Positions 63,689-64,000 of a stretch of DNA of 64,000 bases are shown piece after piece (the stretch's first letter is position 1; each line of letters opens with the position of its first letter). This DNA comes from Bacillus litorisediminis (lineage in GTDB: Bacteria; Bacillota; Bacilli; Bacillales; JC228), in contig NZ_JAKZKT010000002.1 of NCBI RefSeq assembly GCF_022808645.1, forward strand, positions 101,478 to 165,477, given 5' to 3'. The notes under the pieces are model-generated. The model made no database searches and was not told the origin of the DNA. It saw nothing but the letters and a program-made list of their open reading frames with translations. Made by a program: the position numbers and the translations under genes.

Positions 63689-64000
63689 GTGAGATCTCAG
63701 GTGAGAGGATTCTTTCAGAGATTACTAGATGACAAGATTGGGTTAATTGGTTTTATCGGAATTGCCATCGTAATTATCGTAGCAATCATAGCCCCGTTTG
63801 TCGCACCCTATAGGCCAGATCAAATGTTTACGGATCATGTGCTGGAGGGACCCAGCAGCCAGTTTTTATTTGGAACAGATGAGTTAGGAAGAGATATTTT
63901 GACTCGGATTCTATACGGGGCCCAGGTGTCTTTAAAAGTCGGGATCATTGCAGTGGGGATTGGGGCAAGCCTCGGCTTGGTGTTAGGGGTAATAAGCGGA
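63689..64000 (+). CDS. ABC transporter permease, DppC/OppC type (partial at window end)
   Basis: From the GTG at 63689 (AAGGTAAGGAA upstream) the frame stays open to the window edge, 104 codons. It starts with a cytoplasmic segment and a membrane helix (LIGFIGIAIVIIVAIIAPFVAP). The OppC/DppC signature FGTDELGRDILTRILYGAQVSL follows. The remaining helices and the ATPase genes must lie outside the window. Confidence 0.88.
   Translation, partial: MRSQVRGFFQRLLDDKIGLIGFIGIAIVIIVAIIAPFVAPYRPDQMFTDHVLEGPSSQFLFGTDELGRDILTRILYGAQVSLKVGIIAVGIGASLGLVLGVISG

Overview
The window is low-GC Firmicute chromosome from an endospore-forming Bacillaceae. The gene order follows the Bacillus subtilis recA-to-yneK region closely: cinA, recA, rny, ymdB, spoVS, miaB, ricA (ymcA), cotE, mutS, mutL, miaA, hfq, spoVK, hflX, ynbB, glnR, glnA, lexA, yneA, yneB, ynzC, tkt, sirA, yneF, ynzD, ccdA, yneI, yneJ (ccdC), yneK. 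Sporulation genes (spoVS, cotE, spoVK, sirA, a Spo0E-type phosphatase) confirm a spore former. A two-subunit 2-oxoacid:ferredoxin oxidoreductase (korAB) and a selenocysteine tRNA gene set it apart from B. subtilis. The species cannot be named from the sequence; Neobacillus/Mesobacillus-like relatives are a guess. Layout: 1-12.9 kb holds cinA, a recA split by an ORF-less group I intron, rny, ymdB, an alpha/beta hydrolase, spoVS, korAB, miaB and ricA. An IS200-type insertion sequence (about 12.96-13.69 kb) separates ricA from cotE. From 13.9 to 21.9 kb lie cotE, a deacetylase-like lipoprotein, mutS-mutL and miaA-hfq. From 22 to 29 kb is a less conserved block: an ABC-F antibiotic-resistance gene (vmlR-like) behind a textbook attenuator leader, a secreted beta-propeller protein, small membrane or spore-type proteins, a decayed membrane-protein gene and an azoreductase. 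From 29.3 to 40.3 kb the conserved order resumes with spoVK-hflX-ynbB-glnRA, then divergent lexA/yneA with four LexA boxes, then yneB-ynzC-tkt. From 40.4 to 45.2 kb is a non-syntenic insert between tkt and sirA: a cell-wall-binding-repeat gene broken by one stop codon, a PadR/pentapeptide-repeat operon, a DUF3888 protein and two DinB proteins. From 45.5 to 54.4 kb are sirA, yneF, a heterodimeric multidrug ABC exporter with its own LexA-box-like site, ynzD, ccdA, yneI, yneJ, two paralogous membrane proteins and yneK. From 55.15 to 60.2 kb a decayed genomic island is inserted in the 3' end of selC (tRNA-Sec). It is bounded by a 23-bp direct repeat and holds integrase, tyrosyl-tRNA synthetase, GH10 xylanase, transposase-like and HNH remnants. 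The window ends in an oligopeptide-type ABC transporter operon. Three things cross the regions. First, four intergenic spacers (cinA-recA, korB-miaB, spoVK-hflX, glnA-lexA) hold tandem arrays with a 20-21-bp period in two sequence families; these are the least explained structures in the window. Second, LexA control is visible at recA, at lexA/yneA and, unexpectedly, at the multidrug exporter. Third, RNA-level elements are well represented: a self-splicing intron, an antibiotic-sensing attenuator and many intrinsic terminators. All functions are inferred from reading the sequence and recalling protein families; no database search was run.
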